Assembly: GCF_019168305.1 (NCBI RefSeq)
Contig: NZ_JAHTBI010000019.1
Span: 1-51,683, forward strand
From: Pseudomonas aegrilactucae
Lineage (GTDB): Bacteria > Pseudomonadota > Gammaproteobacteria > Pseudomonadales > Pseudomonadaceae
Length of the DNA stretch: 51,683 nt
Direction of reading: 5' to 3'
The notes under the pieces were generated by a model. It did not search any database. It was not told the DNA's origin and was given only the letters and a program-made list of their open reading frames with translations. The translations under genes and the position numbers were made by a program. Of the stretch, positions 39,037 through 51,683 are shown in pieces (position 1 is the first letter of the stretch; every line of letters begins with the position of its first letter).

Positions 39037-39255
39037 TCACCGCGCCGTAAGGTGCATCGCCAACTGTACCAACCCCACCAGCACCAGGATGAACACCAAC
39101 GTGAACGCCGTGCCCAGCGCAATGAAATGCGCCGGCTTGCCATGGGTGAAGTCACGTGCGCGGTTCTTGCCGCTCTGCACGCCAAACGCGGCAGCCAGCA
39201 CGCTGTGCAGCATCTGCCAGAAGGTTGGGGGCTTGTGGTCGGCCGGGTCGTCCAT
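39037..39255 (-). CDS. DUF2970 family small membrane protein (72 aa)
   Basis: This has the family pattern FWQMLHSVLAAAFGVQSGKNR, then ARDF, and a C-terminal membrane helix (FIALGTAFTLVFILVLVGLVQL). One helix, with the basic part in the cytoplasm. Function is unknown. ATG 39255 has AGGAGCAG upstream. It is 27 bases downstream of the gltP-like gene on the same strand and may be its last gene. Confidence 0.9.
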   Translation of the reverse strand: MDDPADHKPPTFWQMLHSVLAAAFGVQSGKNRARDFTHGKPAHFIALGTAFTLVFILVLVGLVQLAMHLTAR

Positions 39256-39282
39256 GATCTGCTCCTGTAGAAGACTCGACCG

Positions 39283-40557
39283 TCAGTGTAGACCCTGACG
39301 CACCGGTTCACCGTCCCCCGGCACCTGGCTGCGAGCCTCCCACTTGGCAATCACCACCGGCGCCAACGCATTGCCCAGCACATTCAACGCAGTGGTCGGC
39401 ATCTCCATCAGGCGATACACCCCAGCAATGAACGCAATGCCTTCCAACGGCAAACCCGCACTGGCCAGGGTCGCGGACAGAATCACGAACATGAACCCCG
39501 GCACCCCGGCCGCCCCCTTGGAGGTGAGCACCATGGTCACCACCAGCAGCGCCTGATCACCCAGGCTCAGCTCGATGCCATACAACTGCGCGACGAACAG
39601 CGTGCCGATCCCCAGGAACAGCGAAGCACCATCGAGGTTGAACGAATACCCCACCGGCACCACAAAGCTCACCAGCGGACGCGGCACACCATAGGTCTCC
39701 AGCTTCTTCATCAGTTGCGGCATCACCGCCGCCGAGCTGGCGCTGGAAAACGCCAGCACCAGTTCATCCTTGATATGACGCATCAGGCCGAACAGGTTGA
39801 TGCCGGCAAAGCGCGCCACACCCCCCAGCACCACCAGGGTGAAGAAGATGATCGCCACATAGCTGACCATGATCAGTTTGGCCAGCGGCAGCAGCGAGCT
39901 GAAACCGAAGTTGGCCACCGTTACCGCGATCATGCCGAACACCCCGATCGGCGAGTAGGCCATGATCATCGAGGTCACCTTGAACATCGCCTCGGACACC
40001 GAACGCAGTACGTCGATGATCGGGGTACGCCGTTCTTCGCTCAGGCGAGATACCCCCAGGCCGAACATCACCGCAAAGAACAGCACCGACAGCAGGCTGC
40101 CCTGGGCCATGGCATTGACCACGTTGTCGGGGATGATGCCGACGATGATCTGGCCCAGGCTGTGGTTGCCGGCACCGGCCGTGGGCAGGGTGATGGCGGC
40201 GGCCTTGAGGCTGGCCAGGTCGGTGCCGGCACCCGGCTGCAGCAGGTTGCCGATCACCAGCCCGACGATGATCGCCGTGGTGGTGATGCAGAAGAAGTAC
40301 AGCAGCGAGCGTACGCCGATGCGTCCCAGGGCCTTGCCGTCACCATGGCCGGCGATGCCCACCACCATGCACGAGAAGACGATGGGTACGACGATCATCT
40401 TCATCAGCTTGATGAAGATGTCGCCTGCCGGTTGCAGCACGTTGCTGACCATCCAGCCGCGCGAGTCGGGAAAGCTGTGCAGCAGGGCGCCGATCAGGAT
40501 GCCGGCGACCAGCCCGAGCATGATTTGCCAGACCAGAGAAATACGGGGCGTATGCAT
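39283..40557 (-). CDS. Dicarboxylate/glutamate:cation symporter, GltP/DctA type (424 aa)
   Basis: This inner-membrane symporter has the DAACS-family markers: MLGLVAGILIGALLHSF at helix 1, the HP1 region AFSSASSAAVMPQLMKKLE, the NLDGASLFLGIGTLF motif (in place of NMDGT), and the HP2 region TSKGAAGVPGFMFV. The variant NLDG motif may affect substrate choice between aspartate, glutamate and dicarboxylic acids. ATG 40557 has GAGG six bases upstream; an ATG at 40569 is less likely. It follows the aminotransferase gene and is likely part of the same catabolic unit. Confidence 0.9.
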   Translation of the reverse strand: MHTPRISLVWQIMLGLVAGILIGALLHSFPDSRGWMVSNVLQPAGDIFIKLMKMIVVPIVFSCMVVGIAGHGDGKALGRIGVRSLLYFFCITTTAIIVGLVIGNLLQPGAGTDLASLKAAAITLPTAGAGNHSLGQIIVGIIPDNVVNAMAQGSLLSVLFFAVMFGLGVSRLSEERRTPIIDVLRSVSEAMFKVTSMIMAYSPIGVFGMIAVTVANFGFSSLLPLAKLIMVSYVAIIFFTLVVLGGVARFAGINLFGLMRHIKDELVLAFSSASSAAVMPQLMKKLETYGVPRPLVSFVVPVGYSFNLDGASLFLGIGTLFVAQLYGIELSLGDQALLVVTMVLTSKGAAGVPGFMFVILSATLASAGLPLEGIAFIAGVYRLMEMPTTALNVLGNALAPVVIAKWEARSQVPGDGEPVRQGLH

Positions 40558-40639
40558 GAAGTGCCTCATTTTGACGATTGTTATGGGTATTGGCAGTCAA
40601 TGAGCAGCCGGTCCCTGGCTGTCGGGTGCAGCGGTATCG

Positions 40640-41848
40640 TCAGCGCAACGTCTCGCACGCTTTCTTCAGGCGACGACAGCCTTCTTCGATGATCTCCAGG
40701 GAACTGGCGAACGACAGGCGCACATACGGCGACATGCCGTAGGCGGCGCCGGCGACGGTGGCCAGCCCGTGCTCGCGCAGCAGGTACGCCACCAGGTCGC
40801 TGTCGCTATCAATGCGCGTGCCCTCTGCGCTGTGCTTGCCGATCAGGCCCTGCACATTGGCAAACACATAGAACGCACCAGCGGGCGGGGTGCAGCGTAG
40901 GCCGGGGACCGCCTGCAGCAACGCAAGCATGTGCCCGCGTCGCTGTTCGTAGACCTCGCGCATGCCGGCAATCGGCGCCTGGTCGCCGGCGAAGGCTGCC
41001 ACTGCCGCCGCCTGGCTGATGGAACTGGGGCAGGTGGTGGTCTGCGACAGCAGCTTGCCGATGGCCAGTACCAGCCACTTGGGCCCGGCACCGAAGCCCA
41101 GCCGCCAGCCGGTCATGGCATAGCCCTTGGAGGCGCCGTTGACGATCAGCGTGCGTTGCTTGAGGTCTGGTGCCACGTTGAGCAACGAGACATGCCGGGC
41201 ATCGGCATAGACGAATTGCTCGTAGATCTCGTCGGCCATCACCAGCACGTACGGGTGTCGGCGCAGTACTTCGGCGAGCGCTGACAGTTCCTGCGCGCTG
41301 TATACCGCGCCGCTGGGGTTGTTGGGGCTGTTGAGGATGACCCACTTGGTGCGCGCGGTGATGGCCTGTTCCAGCTCGGCCGCGCTCAGCTTGAAACCGC
41401 TGGCTTCGTTGCCCGGGATGATCACCGGCGTGGCATCGTTGAGCCGCGCGATATCCGGGTACGACACCCAGTAGGGCGTGTGCACGATCACCTCGTCGCC
41501 AGGGTTCAGCGTCGCGGCCAGGGCGTGGTAGATGATGTGCTTGCCGCCGCAGCCGGCCACCACTTCATCGGTGCTGTAGGCCAGGTCGTTGTCGCGCAGC
41601 AGCTTGGTGCAGATGGCCTGGCGCAGCGCAGGTGTACCCAGGGTGCCGGTGTAATGGGTGTCGCCACTGTGCATGGCCGCGCTGGCAGCCTGGAGGATGT
41701 GCGCCGGGGTATCGAAGTCCGGCTCGCCGACGGTGAAGTTGACGATATCGCGGCCCTGCGCGCGCAGCTCGCTGACCAGGGCGTTGGCGGCGATGCTGGG
41801 CGAAGGCTGGATGCTCAGTACCCGTTGCGAGAGAAAGACGTCGCTCAT
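40640..41848 (-). CDS. Class I PLP-dependent aminotransferase, AspB-like (402 aa)
   Basis: It moves an amino group from an amino acid to a 2-oxo acid in the cytoplasm. Fold-type I features are FTVGEPDFDTPAHI, GTPALRQAI, ILNSPNNPSGAVY, VMADEIYEQFVY and the PLP lysine in NGASKGYAMTGWRLGF, with SPYVRLSFASS near the end. ATG 41848 has GGAG seven bases upstream. It lies 10 bases downstream of the RraA-type gene. Its neighbours (dicarboxylate transporter and aldolase) suggest an acidic amino acid substrate. Confidence 0.93.
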   Translation of the reverse strand: MSDVFLSQRVLSIQPSPSIAANALVSELRAQGRDIVNFTVGEPDFDTPAHILQAASAAMHSGDTHYTGTLGTPALRQAICTKLLRDNDLAYSTDEVVAGCGGKHIIYHALAATLNPGDEVIVHTPYWVSYPDIARLNDATPVIIPGNEASGFKLSAAELEQAITARTKWVILNSPNNPSGAVYSAQELSALAEVLRRHPYVLVMADEIYEQFVYADARHVSLLNVAPDLKQRTLIVNGASKGYAMTGWRLGFGAGPKWLVLAIGKLLSQTTTCPSSISQAAAVAAFAGDQAPIAGMREVYEQRRGHMLALLQAVPGLRCTPPAGAFYVFANVQGLIGKHSAEGTRIDSDSDLVAYLLREHGLATVAGAAYGMSPYVRLSFASSLEIIEEGCRRLKKACETLR

Positions 41849-41858
41849 GTGGGGCTCC

Positions 41859-42524
41859 TCAGCCGGCCAGGCCGTGTTGTTGCAGCACGTTGTCCATCCA
41901 GCTCTGGCTGACTGCACCGGTGGCGATCTCGGCCTTGACCGCTTCTTCGTGGTCGGCGTGACGGGCGGCCAGGCGCAATACCTCGGGGGCATCGGCCTGG
42001 GCGAAGGCCACCAGGCCATCCTCGTCACCCACTACAAGGTCGCCTGGCTGGATCAGCATGCCGCCGATCGAGACCGGCACGTTGATCTCGCCCGGGCCGC
42101 TCTTGTACGGGCCGCAGTGCACCACGGCGCGGGCATAGCAGGGGGTGTCTTCGAAGCTTGCGACATCGCGGATCGCGCCGTCGATGACAAAGCCCACGCA
42201 CCCGCGTTGCTGGGCATACAACTTGACCAGCTCGCCGATCACCGCGTTGTGGGTATCGCCCTGGGCGTCCACCACCAGCACATGGCCGGGCTGGAGCAGG
42301 GTCATGGCCTTGTAGATCAGCAGGTTGTCGCCGGGGCGCACCTTGACGGTAAGGGCGGTGCCTACCAGTTTGCCGGTGCGGTTGTAGCGCGTCAGGCCGC
42401 GAGCGCCGATGTGGCGGCCCAGGTTGTCGCTGATGTGCGGGGTGACCACGTGCTCAAAGGCGCGCAGCAGGTCGGCCGGGGCCAGGGGTGGGCAGGGGAG
42501 GATGCGCGAACCGGGCAAGGACAT
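41859..42524 (-). CDS. RraA-family aldolase, probable 4-hydroxy-4-methyl-2-oxoglutarate/oxaloacetate lyase (221 aa)
   Basis: RraA-like fold (formerly called demethylmenaquinone methyltransferase-like). The core has VVDAQGDTHNAVIGELVKL and GFVIDGAIRDVASF, which carries the G-x(20)-R-D metal and pyruvate site of class II HMG/CHA aldolases, then PGDLVVGDEDGLV. Such enzymes cleave 4-hydroxy-4-methyl-2-oxoglutarate to pyruvate and decarboxylate oxaloacetate. ATG 42524 has AGGAG six bases upstream. It is the first gene of the RraA-aminotransferase-GltP run, divergent from a LysR regulator. Confidence 0.9.
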   Translation of the reverse strand: MSLPGSRILPCPPLAPADLLRAFEHVVTPHISDNLGRHIGARGLTRYNRTGKLVGTALTVKVRPGDNLLIYKAMTLLQPGHVLVVDAQGDTHNAVIGELVKLYAQQRGCVGFVIDGAIRDVASFEDTPCYARAVVHCGPYKSGPGEINVPVSIGGMLIQPGDLVVGDEDGLVAFAQADAPEVLRLAARHADHEEAVKAEIATGAVSQSWMDNVLQQHGLAG

Positions 42525-42589
42525 GGGAGTCTCCTGATGATCGGGGGTGGTCATGGCTCGATCTTAGGGCGACCAAACAAAGAGTTTTA

Positions 42590-42617
42590 GCGATATTAAT
42601 GGATGCGATAGCATCGC
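42590..42617. promoter_or_regulatory. Nested inverted repeats in the LysR divergent promoter
   Basis: GCGAT (42590-42594) and ATCGC (42613-42617) flank GATGC-GATA-GCATC (42602-42615). Interrupted dyads like this in a LysR divergent region are the usual operator type. The site lies between the regulator start (42634) and the RraA-type gene (42524). Binding is inferred. Confidence 0.4.
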
Positions 42618-42633
42618 TTTTTTTCATGTTGAA

Positions 42634-43536
42634 ATGCTCATGATTACCTTCAAGCAGATCGAGGCGTTGTACTGGATTGCCGAGCTTGGCAGTTTCGAGG
42701 CGGCGGCCAGCAAGCTGAACATGTCGCAATCGGCGATTTCCAAGCGTATCCAGGAGCTGGAGGAGACCTTCGAGGTGGCGTTGTTCGACCGCAGCAAGCG
42801 CAATGCGCGGCTGACCGAGAAGGGCGGCGAGCTGCTCGATTACGCCAAGGACCTGCTCGAACGGCGTGACTACCTGCTGGAGCGGGTGAGCGCGCGGGAG
42901 GTGCTGGTGCGACGGTTTCGTCTCGGGGTGACCGAGCTGACGGCGTTGACCTGGTTGCCGGCGCTGGTCGAGGCGATGCGTCAGGCGTACCCCAAGGTGC
43001 AGATCGAGCCCTCGGTGGAGTTGAGCAGCGAGCTGTACCACAAGCTGGAGAACGACCAGCTGGACCTGATCGTGGTGCCGGACGTGTACAGCGATGCACG
43101 CTTTGTGGCAACGCCGCTCAAGAGCGTGGAGAACGCCTGGATGTGTGCTCCTGGGCTGGTGCCGGAGGCCGACCCGGTGAGCCTGGAACGATTGGCTGGG
43201 TGCACGGTGCTGACCCAGGGCTCGCAGTCGGGTACGGGGCTGATCTATGAGCGTTGGCTGGCCACGCACAATGTGCAGATGCCGCGCACCCTCACCAGCC
43301 ACAACCTGCTGGTGCAGGTGGGGTTGACGTTGTCGGGGGTGGGGGTGAGCTATTTGCCCAAGGCGTGCCTGTCGCATTTGATCGAGCGCGGGGCATTGCG
43401 CGCGATCGTGACTACGCCGGGGTTGCCGCGTATTCGCTATGCGGCGTTGCACCGGGCTGATCGGCAGTTCGGGTTGAACCCGGATGTGGCTGCACTGGCG
43501 GTGCGCTGCTGCGATTTTTCGCGGTTGTTGCTTTAG
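42634..43536 (+). CDS. LysR-family regulator of the RraA/aminotransferase/GltP cassette (300 aa)
   Basis: The DNA-binding domain has FKQIEALYWIAELGSF, then ASKLNMSQSAISKRIQELE and LFDRSKRNARLTEKG. The effector domain has RRFRLGVTELTALTWLPALV and later TSHNLLVQVGLTLSGVGVSY. ATG 42634 (MLMITFKQ) and ATG 42640 (MITFKQ) are both possible, neither with a strong ribosome site. It is divergent from the RraA-type gene by about 110 bases and most likely activates that cassette in response to its substrate. Confidence 0.92.
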   Translation: MLMITFKQIEALYWIAELGSFEAAASKLNMSQSAISKRIQELEETFEVALFDRSKRNARLTEKGGELLDYAKDLLERRDYLLERVSAREVLVRRFRLGVTELTALTWLPALVEAMRQAYPKVQIEPSVELSSELYHKLENDQLDLIVVPDVYSDARFVATPLKSVENAWMCAPGLVPEADPVSLERLAGCTVLTQGSQSGTGLIYERWLATHNVQMPRTLTSHNLLVQVGLTLSGVGVSYLPKACLSHLIERGALRAIVTTPGLPRIRYAALHRADRQFGLNPDVAALAVRCCDFSRLLL

Positions 43537-43553
43537 AGGCGGTTGGCTGTGCT

Positions 43554-43632
43554 GGCCTCTTCGCTGGCAAGCCAGCTCCCACAGGTTCTGTGAACACCAC
43601 TGAACCCTGTGGGAGCTGGCTCGCCAGCGAAG
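43554..43632. repeat. REP pair (inverted)
   Basis: GGCCTCTTCGCTGGCAAGCC from 43554 and TGTGGGAGCTGGCTCGCCAG from 43608 face each other. They lie between the convergent LysR and metH stops, a typical REP location. Confidence 0.9.
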
Positions 43633-43645
43633 GCGTCACCGCCGC

Positions 43646-47353
<3,708 letters not shown>

Positions 47354-47508
47354 AGGACTACCTGGTCGGGCAAATACAAAAGTTGCGGAATAATAACAAA
47401 CCTGCGCGGTTTTTAGGCGTGTCGCTGGTTTGCATGAATTTCATTCATGTTGGCGCGCTGCTGTCACCGGTAGAATCGTGAAGCTATCAATACCAGGACA
47501 TTTGGCAC

Positions 47509-49809
47509 ATGGTGCATCGTTTACTTGCCGGCGTTCTTGCGCTGCTCATCAGCGGCGTTGCGTTCGGGCAAGCCCCCGCCACCGGCACGGCTATTTCGTA
47601 TACCCGGGACATTCAACCGATCTTCACCGAGAAGTGCGTGGCCTGTCATGCCTGCAACGACGCGGCCTGCCAACTGAACCTGGGCAGCGCCGAAGGCGTC
47701 GAGCGCGGCGCCTCGAAGGTGCCTGTCTACCAGGGCGACCGCAGCACCGCCGTAGCACCGACACGGCTGTTCTATGACGCGCAGAGTGTCGAGGGGTGGC
47801 AGCGCAAGGGCTTCAGCTCGGTGCTCGACAACCAGGGCAGTCAGGCTGCGCTGATGGCGCGCATGCTCGAACTGGGCCACAGTGCGCCGCTGACGCCCAA
47901 TGCCAAGCTGCCTGAAGAGATCGTGCTGGGCCTGAACCGCAACAACATGTGCCCGCTGCCCGGCGAGTTCGACGCCTATGCCGGCGCGCACCCCAAAGAG
48001 GGCATGCCGCTGGCGGTGACCGGCCTGACCGACGCCGAGTACCAGACCCTGCAGCGCTGGCTGGCTGCCGGTGCGCCGGTGGAGCACAACCCGATCCAGC
48101 CGAGCGCGACGGAAGCAGCGCAGATTGGCGAGTGGGAAGCACTACTCAACCGTCCAGGCTCCACCGAGGCTTTGGTGGGGCGCTGGCTGTACGAGCACCT
48201 GTTCCTGGCCCATGTGCACTTTGTCGGCGGTGAACCGGGCCACTTCTTCCAGTGGGTACGCTCACGCACGCCAAGCGGCCAGCCGATCGACCTGATCGCC
48301 ACGCGTCGCCCCAACGACCCGCCGGGCACCGACTTCTATTACCGCCTGCTGCCGGTGCAGGGCGTGATCGTGCACAAGACCCACATCACCTACCCGATGG
48401 GGCCCAACAAGCTCAAGCGCGTGAAGCAGCTGTTCTACAGCGGTGACTGGCACGCCAACGCCTTGCCCGGCTATGGCCCGCGCCACCGTGCCAACCCGTT
48501 CGAGACCTTCGAGGCGATCCCGGCCGTGGCGCGCTACCAGTTCATGCTGGATAACGCCGAATACTTCGTGCGCACCTTCATTCGCGGGCCCGTATGCCGC
48601 GGGCAGATCGCCACCGATGTGATCCGCGACAACTTCTGGACCCTGTTCCAGGAGCCGGCCCACGACCGTTACCTGACCGACGCCGACTACCGCGGCAGGG
48701 CCACGCCGCTGCTGGCCATGCCCGGTCAGATCGATGACGTGGGCAGCATCCTGACCCTGTGGCATGCCTACCGCGACAAGCGCAACGACTACGAGAAGCT
48801 GCGCCGCGATGCCTATGCCGAAATGCCGCCGCCCAGCTGGTCGAGCCTGTGGGCCGGCAACGACAACGCGCTGCTGACCATCTTCCGCCACTTCGACAGT
48901 GCCTCGGTGACCAAGGGCCTGATCGGCGATGTGCCCAAGACGATGTGGCTGTTCGACTACCCGCTGTTCGAACGCACCTATTACCAGTTGGCAGTGAACT
49001 TCGACGTGTACGGCAACGTCTCGCACCAGGCGCAGACGCGGCTGTACTTCGACCTGATCCGCAACGGTGCCGAGGTCAACTTTCTGCGCCTGATGCCGGC
49101 CGAACAGCGGGGCGACATTCTCGGCGACTGGTACCAGAACAGCGGCAAGGTGAAGATGTGGATGGACTACGAGGACATCGACACCGACACCCCGAGCGCG
49201 CTCACGCTCGACCCCAAAGACCCCAAGCGTGACTTCGGCCTCAAGCTGGTGCAGCGCACCGGCAGCCTCAACGCCTCGCCCGACCCGATCAACCGGTGCC
49301 AGGGCGCGTACTGCTCGCTGCCCGGCAGCACCGAGCAGTTGCGTGACGTGGAGCAGGCCCTGAGCCGTCTGACCTCCCGCCCGGCAGCGGGCCTGAAAGT
49401 GATCGGCCAGTTGCCCGAAGCCACGATGCTGCGCATCGAAGGGCAGGGCGGCACGCGCAAGGTCTACAGCCTGCTGCGCAACCGTGCGCACAGCAACGTG
49501 GCGTTCATGCTCGGCGAGGCCTACCGCTATCAGCCGGGGCTGGACACCCTGACGATCTACCCCGGGGTGATGAGCAGCTACCCCAACTTCATCTTCAACA
49601 TCCCCGCCGAGGATGTACCGGAGTGGGTCGAAGACATGGAAGCCGCCCGCGACGACCCGGCGAAATTCGAGCGCATCGTCATGCGCTGGGGCGTGCGGCG
49701 CAGCCATCCGCAGTTCTGGCAGTACTTCCATGACCTGAACAGCTACATCAAGGACACCGATCCGCTGGAGGCCGGGGTGCTGGACATGAACCGCTACGAG
49801 AACCTCTGA
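47509..49809 (+). CDS. cti: Periplasmic fatty acid cis/trans isomerase (766 aa)
   Basis: Cti converts cis to trans unsaturated fatty acids in membrane phospholipids, giving fast resistance to solvents and heat in Pseudomonas. A signal peptide (LLAGVLALLISGVAFG) is followed by a cytochrome-c type heme motif C43-VA-C46-H47 in EKCVACHAC, as known for this enzyme. The long remaining chain shows conserved blocks such as YRLLPVQGVIVHKTHITYPM and AVNFDVYGNVSHQAQTRLY. ATG 47509 has AGGA upstream. It is divergent from metH. Expected to be constitutive, since the enzyme responds to membrane access, not transcription. Confidence 0.95.
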   Translation: MVHRLLAGVLALLISGVAFGQAPATGTAISYTRDIQPIFTEKCVACHACNDAACQLNLGSAEGVERGASKVPVYQGDRSTAVAPTRLFYDAQSVEGWQRKGFSSVLDNQGSQAALMARMLELGHSAPLTPNAKLPEEIVLGLNRNNMCPLPGEFDAYAGAHPKEGMPLAVTGLTDAEYQTLQRWLAAGAPVEHNPIQPSATEAAQIGEWEALLNRPGSTEALVGRWLYEHLFLAHVHFVGGEPGHFFQWVRSRTPSGQPIDLIATRRPNDPPGTDFYYRLLPVQGVIVHKTHITYPMGPNKLKRVKQLFYSGDWHANALPGYGPRHRANPFETFEAIPAVARYQFMLDNAEYFVRTFIRGPVCRGQIATDVIRDNFWTLFQEPAHDRYLTDADYRGRATPLLAMPGQIDDVGSILTLWHAYRDKRNDYEKLRRDAYAEMPPPSWSSLWAGNDNALLTIFRHFDSASVTKGLIGDVPKTMWLFDYPLFERTYYQLAVNFDVYGNVSHQAQTRLYFDLIRNGAEVNFLRLMPAEQRGDILGDWYQNSGKVKMWMDYEDIDTDTPSALTLDPKDPKRDFGLKLVQRTGSLNASPDPINRCQGAYCSLPGSTEQLRDVEQALSRLTSRPAAGLKVIGQLPEATMLRIEGQGGTRKVYSLLRNRAHSNVAFMLGEAYRYQPGLDTLTIYPGVMSSYPNFIFNIPAEDVPEWVEDMEAARDDPAKFERIVMRWGVRRSHPQFWQYFHDLNSYIKDTDPLEAGVLDMNRYENL

Positions 49810-49816
49810 GACGACC

Positions 49817-49846
49817 GCCGGGCAGATCGGGCTGATCTTTCCCGGC
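49817..49846 (+). terminator. Strong hairpin after cti
   Basis: GCCGGG pairs with CCCGGC and, inside, AGATC with GATCT, around a GGGCT loop. The following bases are CTTTCG, so the T tract is poor. It is probably a terminator or a 3' end stabiliser of the cti transcript. Confidence 0.5.
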
Positions 49847-49920
49847 CTTTCGTAGTCCCACCCGCAAGCGGTCCCGATTTGTCCGGGGCCAGGGTAGGGT
49901 AACGAGAGACAGGTATCCGG

Positions 49921-50943
49921 ATGTTGTTTTCGCTTCAGGCACTGCGGGCGTTCGCCGCCTGGGTGGTGGTGTGTCACCACTTCATACAGATCTTTTTCGA
50001 CTTCAACGCCGAGGGCCCGGTAGGCCAGTTGCTGGCGGACCGCGGCGCGGTAGGGGTCGATATCTTCTTCGTCATCAGCGGGTTGGTGATCTACCTGTCG
50101 ACCCGTGACAAACCCATTGAGCCCACGCGCTTTCTGCTCAACCGGGTGCTGCGCATCGTGCCGGCCTACTGGTTCTATACGGGCTTGATGGCGTTGCTGC
50201 TGGTGGTGGCCAGCCAGTGGATGCCGCACCAGACCCTCAAGCTTCAGCACCTGCTGCTGTCGTTGCTGTTCATCCCGGCAGAGAACCCGGGTGGCTACGG
50301 GCTGTACCCGACGCTGAACGTGGGCTGGACGCTGAACTACGAGATGTTCTTCTACCTGCTGTTCTCGCTGGTATTCCTGGTGCGCCAGCGTCATCACCTG
50401 TGGCTGGTGGCGCTGGCGCTGTTCGTGGTCAGCGAAGTGCTGACCGGGCTGGGCGTGCTGGGGCGTTTCTACAGCAACAACATCATCTACGAGTTCCTGC
50501 TGGGGGTGGCCATCGGTGTGGTGTACCGGCGTGGCTGGATCGTCCAGGGCTTGTGGCTGCCGCTGCTGACCATCGCCGCCGCGGCCGTGGCGATCTACCG
50601 GCTCGATGCGTCGTCACGCCTGCTGCACTGGGGCCTGCCGAGCGCGTTGATCGTGCTGTCGTGCATCTCGCTGGAGCCCTATTTCCGGGGCAACCGCCTG
50701 CTCAAGGCGCTGGGTGACTGCTCCTATTCGGTGTACCTGATCCATGTGCTGGTGCTGTATGGCGGCTGGTTCGCCAGCGAGCGCCTGGGGTTGAGCCCGT
50801 ACCTGGTCTTTGCGCTGTGCGTGCCGGTGATTGCCGCAGCCTCGTGGGCCAGTTACCAGTGGCTGGAAAAGCGCCTGTACCGGCGCATGCACGGCTGGTT
50901 CGAGGCGCGCCTGGGGCCGGCGGTGCCGGTTGCACATTCCTGA
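49921..50943 (+). CDS. Acyltransferase-3 family membrane protein (340 aa)
   Basis: This integral membrane O-acyltransferase has about ten hydrophobic segments. The family features are LFSLQALRAFAAWVVVCHHF with the active-site His, GAVGVDIFFVISGLVIY, the arginine-containing loop FLLNRVLRIVPAYW, and SYSVYLIHVLVLY near the end. Such proteins acetylate or acylate surface polysaccharides or lipids. No polysaccharide genes are adjacent, so the acceptor is unknown. ATG 49921 gives MLFSLQALRAF, with GAGAGACAGG upstream. Confidence 0.9.
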   Translation: MLFSLQALRAFAAWVVVCHHFIQIFFDFNAEGPVGQLLADRGAVGVDIFFVISGLVIYLSTRDKPIEPTRFLLNRVLRIVPAYWFYTGLMALLLVVASQWMPHQTLKLQHLLLSLLFIPAENPGGYGLYPTLNVGWTLNYEMFFYLLFSLVFLVRQRHHLWLVALALFVVSEVLTGLGVLGRFYSNNIIYEFLLGVAIGVVYRRGWIVQGLWLPLLTIAAAAVAIYRLDASSRLLHWGLPSALIVLSCISLEPYFRGNRLLKALGDCSYSVYLIHVLVLYGGWFASERLGLSPYLVFALCVPVIAAASWASYQWLEKRLYRRMHGWFEARLGPAVPVAHS

Positions 50944-51003
50944 CAGGTTTACTAGGACTTTGTTCGCAGGCCGTGTTGGCGTAAACTGCGGGCAAGTCTG
51001 TGA

Positions 51004-51597
<594 letters not shown>

Positions 51598-51606
51598 ACC
51601 TTTCGG

Positions 51607-51683
51607 GCCCCTTCGCTGGCAAGCCAGCTCCCACAGGTACCGCGCAATGTTGAGATTACCCGTAACCCTGTGGGAGCTGGCTT
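51607..51683. repeat. REP pair, second element cut by window end
   Basis: CCCCTTCGCTGGCAAGCCAG from 51608 is one REP. TGTGGGAGCTGGCTT at 51669-51683 begins the facing copy and runs off the window. Confidence 0.88.

Noticed and set aside
47354..47508. Cobalamin riboswitch upstream of metH
   Set aside because: I looked for a B12-box-like conserved stretch and structured leader in the 155 bases between metH and cti and saw none.

Overview
This looks like chromosomal DNA of a fluorescent Pseudomonas, most likely of the P. putida group. The evidence is high GC with strong G/C third-position bias, Pseudomonas-type REP pairs (core GCTGGCTTGCCAGCG), and a gene set typical of that group: a gntZ-type gnd with zwf, cysI with a DUF934 gene, metH divergent from a periplasmic cis/trans fatty acid isomerase (cti), then an acyltransferase and nfuA. 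These assignments rest on reading motifs and family resemblance; no database search was possible.

Region 1 (1-4000) is an AT-richer, eroded rhs tip array. Three copies of the end of the Rhs core (each running into a DPLGL boundary) carry three unrelated C-terminal tips, and each is followed at once by a small candidate immunity gene: a YwqJ-type deaminase with a 157 aa partner, a cysteine-rich tip with a DUF6714-like partner, and a glycine-rich unrecognised tip with a two-helix membrane partner. A truncated IS5-family transposase lies against the second core copy. Region 2 (4100-12200) is regulatory and transport genes: an OmpR-type two-component system with a strong Fur-box-like site upstream, a DUF1428 gene, a chemotaxis receptor, a translationally coupled azlC-azlD-araC operon, a periplasmic repeat protein and a LysR regulator.

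Region 3 (12300-25750) has an MFS exporter, DNA polymerase II (polB), a DUF4174 protein, a LysR/LysE divergent pair, an unlisted 55-residue coiled-coil protein, and an operon gnd-zwf-GH15 feeding glucose into the pentose phosphate route. The GH15 gene is broken by one extra G in a G9 tract. Next come an ECH1-like dienoyl-CoA isomerase, nudC and a TauE-type permease. Region 4 (25940-30280) is a minus-strand lipid/acyl-CoA-flavoured group (SDR, ACAD10-like phosphotransferase, SCP2 domain protein, histidine phosphatase) and sohB.

Region 5 (30351-35268) is a giant secreted-effector-like gene: DUF6543-type N-terminal body, leucine-rich repeats and a C-terminal NEL (IpaH/SspH-type E3 ubiquitin ligase) domain. 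One extra G in a G7 tract separates the NEL domain from the rest. Region 6 (35323-42600) has DUF934-cysI, an orphan periplasmic binding protein, a 37-residue membrane protein, a DUF2970 gene, and a LysR-controlled cassette gltP-like transporter / class I aminotransferase / RraA-type aldolase that reads as an amino-dicarboxylate catabolic unit. Region 7 (43646-51683) holds metH, cti, an acyltransferase-3 protein and nfuA, ending inside a REP pair.

The most notable points are the rhs tip array with one unrecognised toxin type, the split NEL effector, the two independent +1 G frameshifts of the same kind, and the uncharacterised gltP-aminotransferase-RraA cassette.
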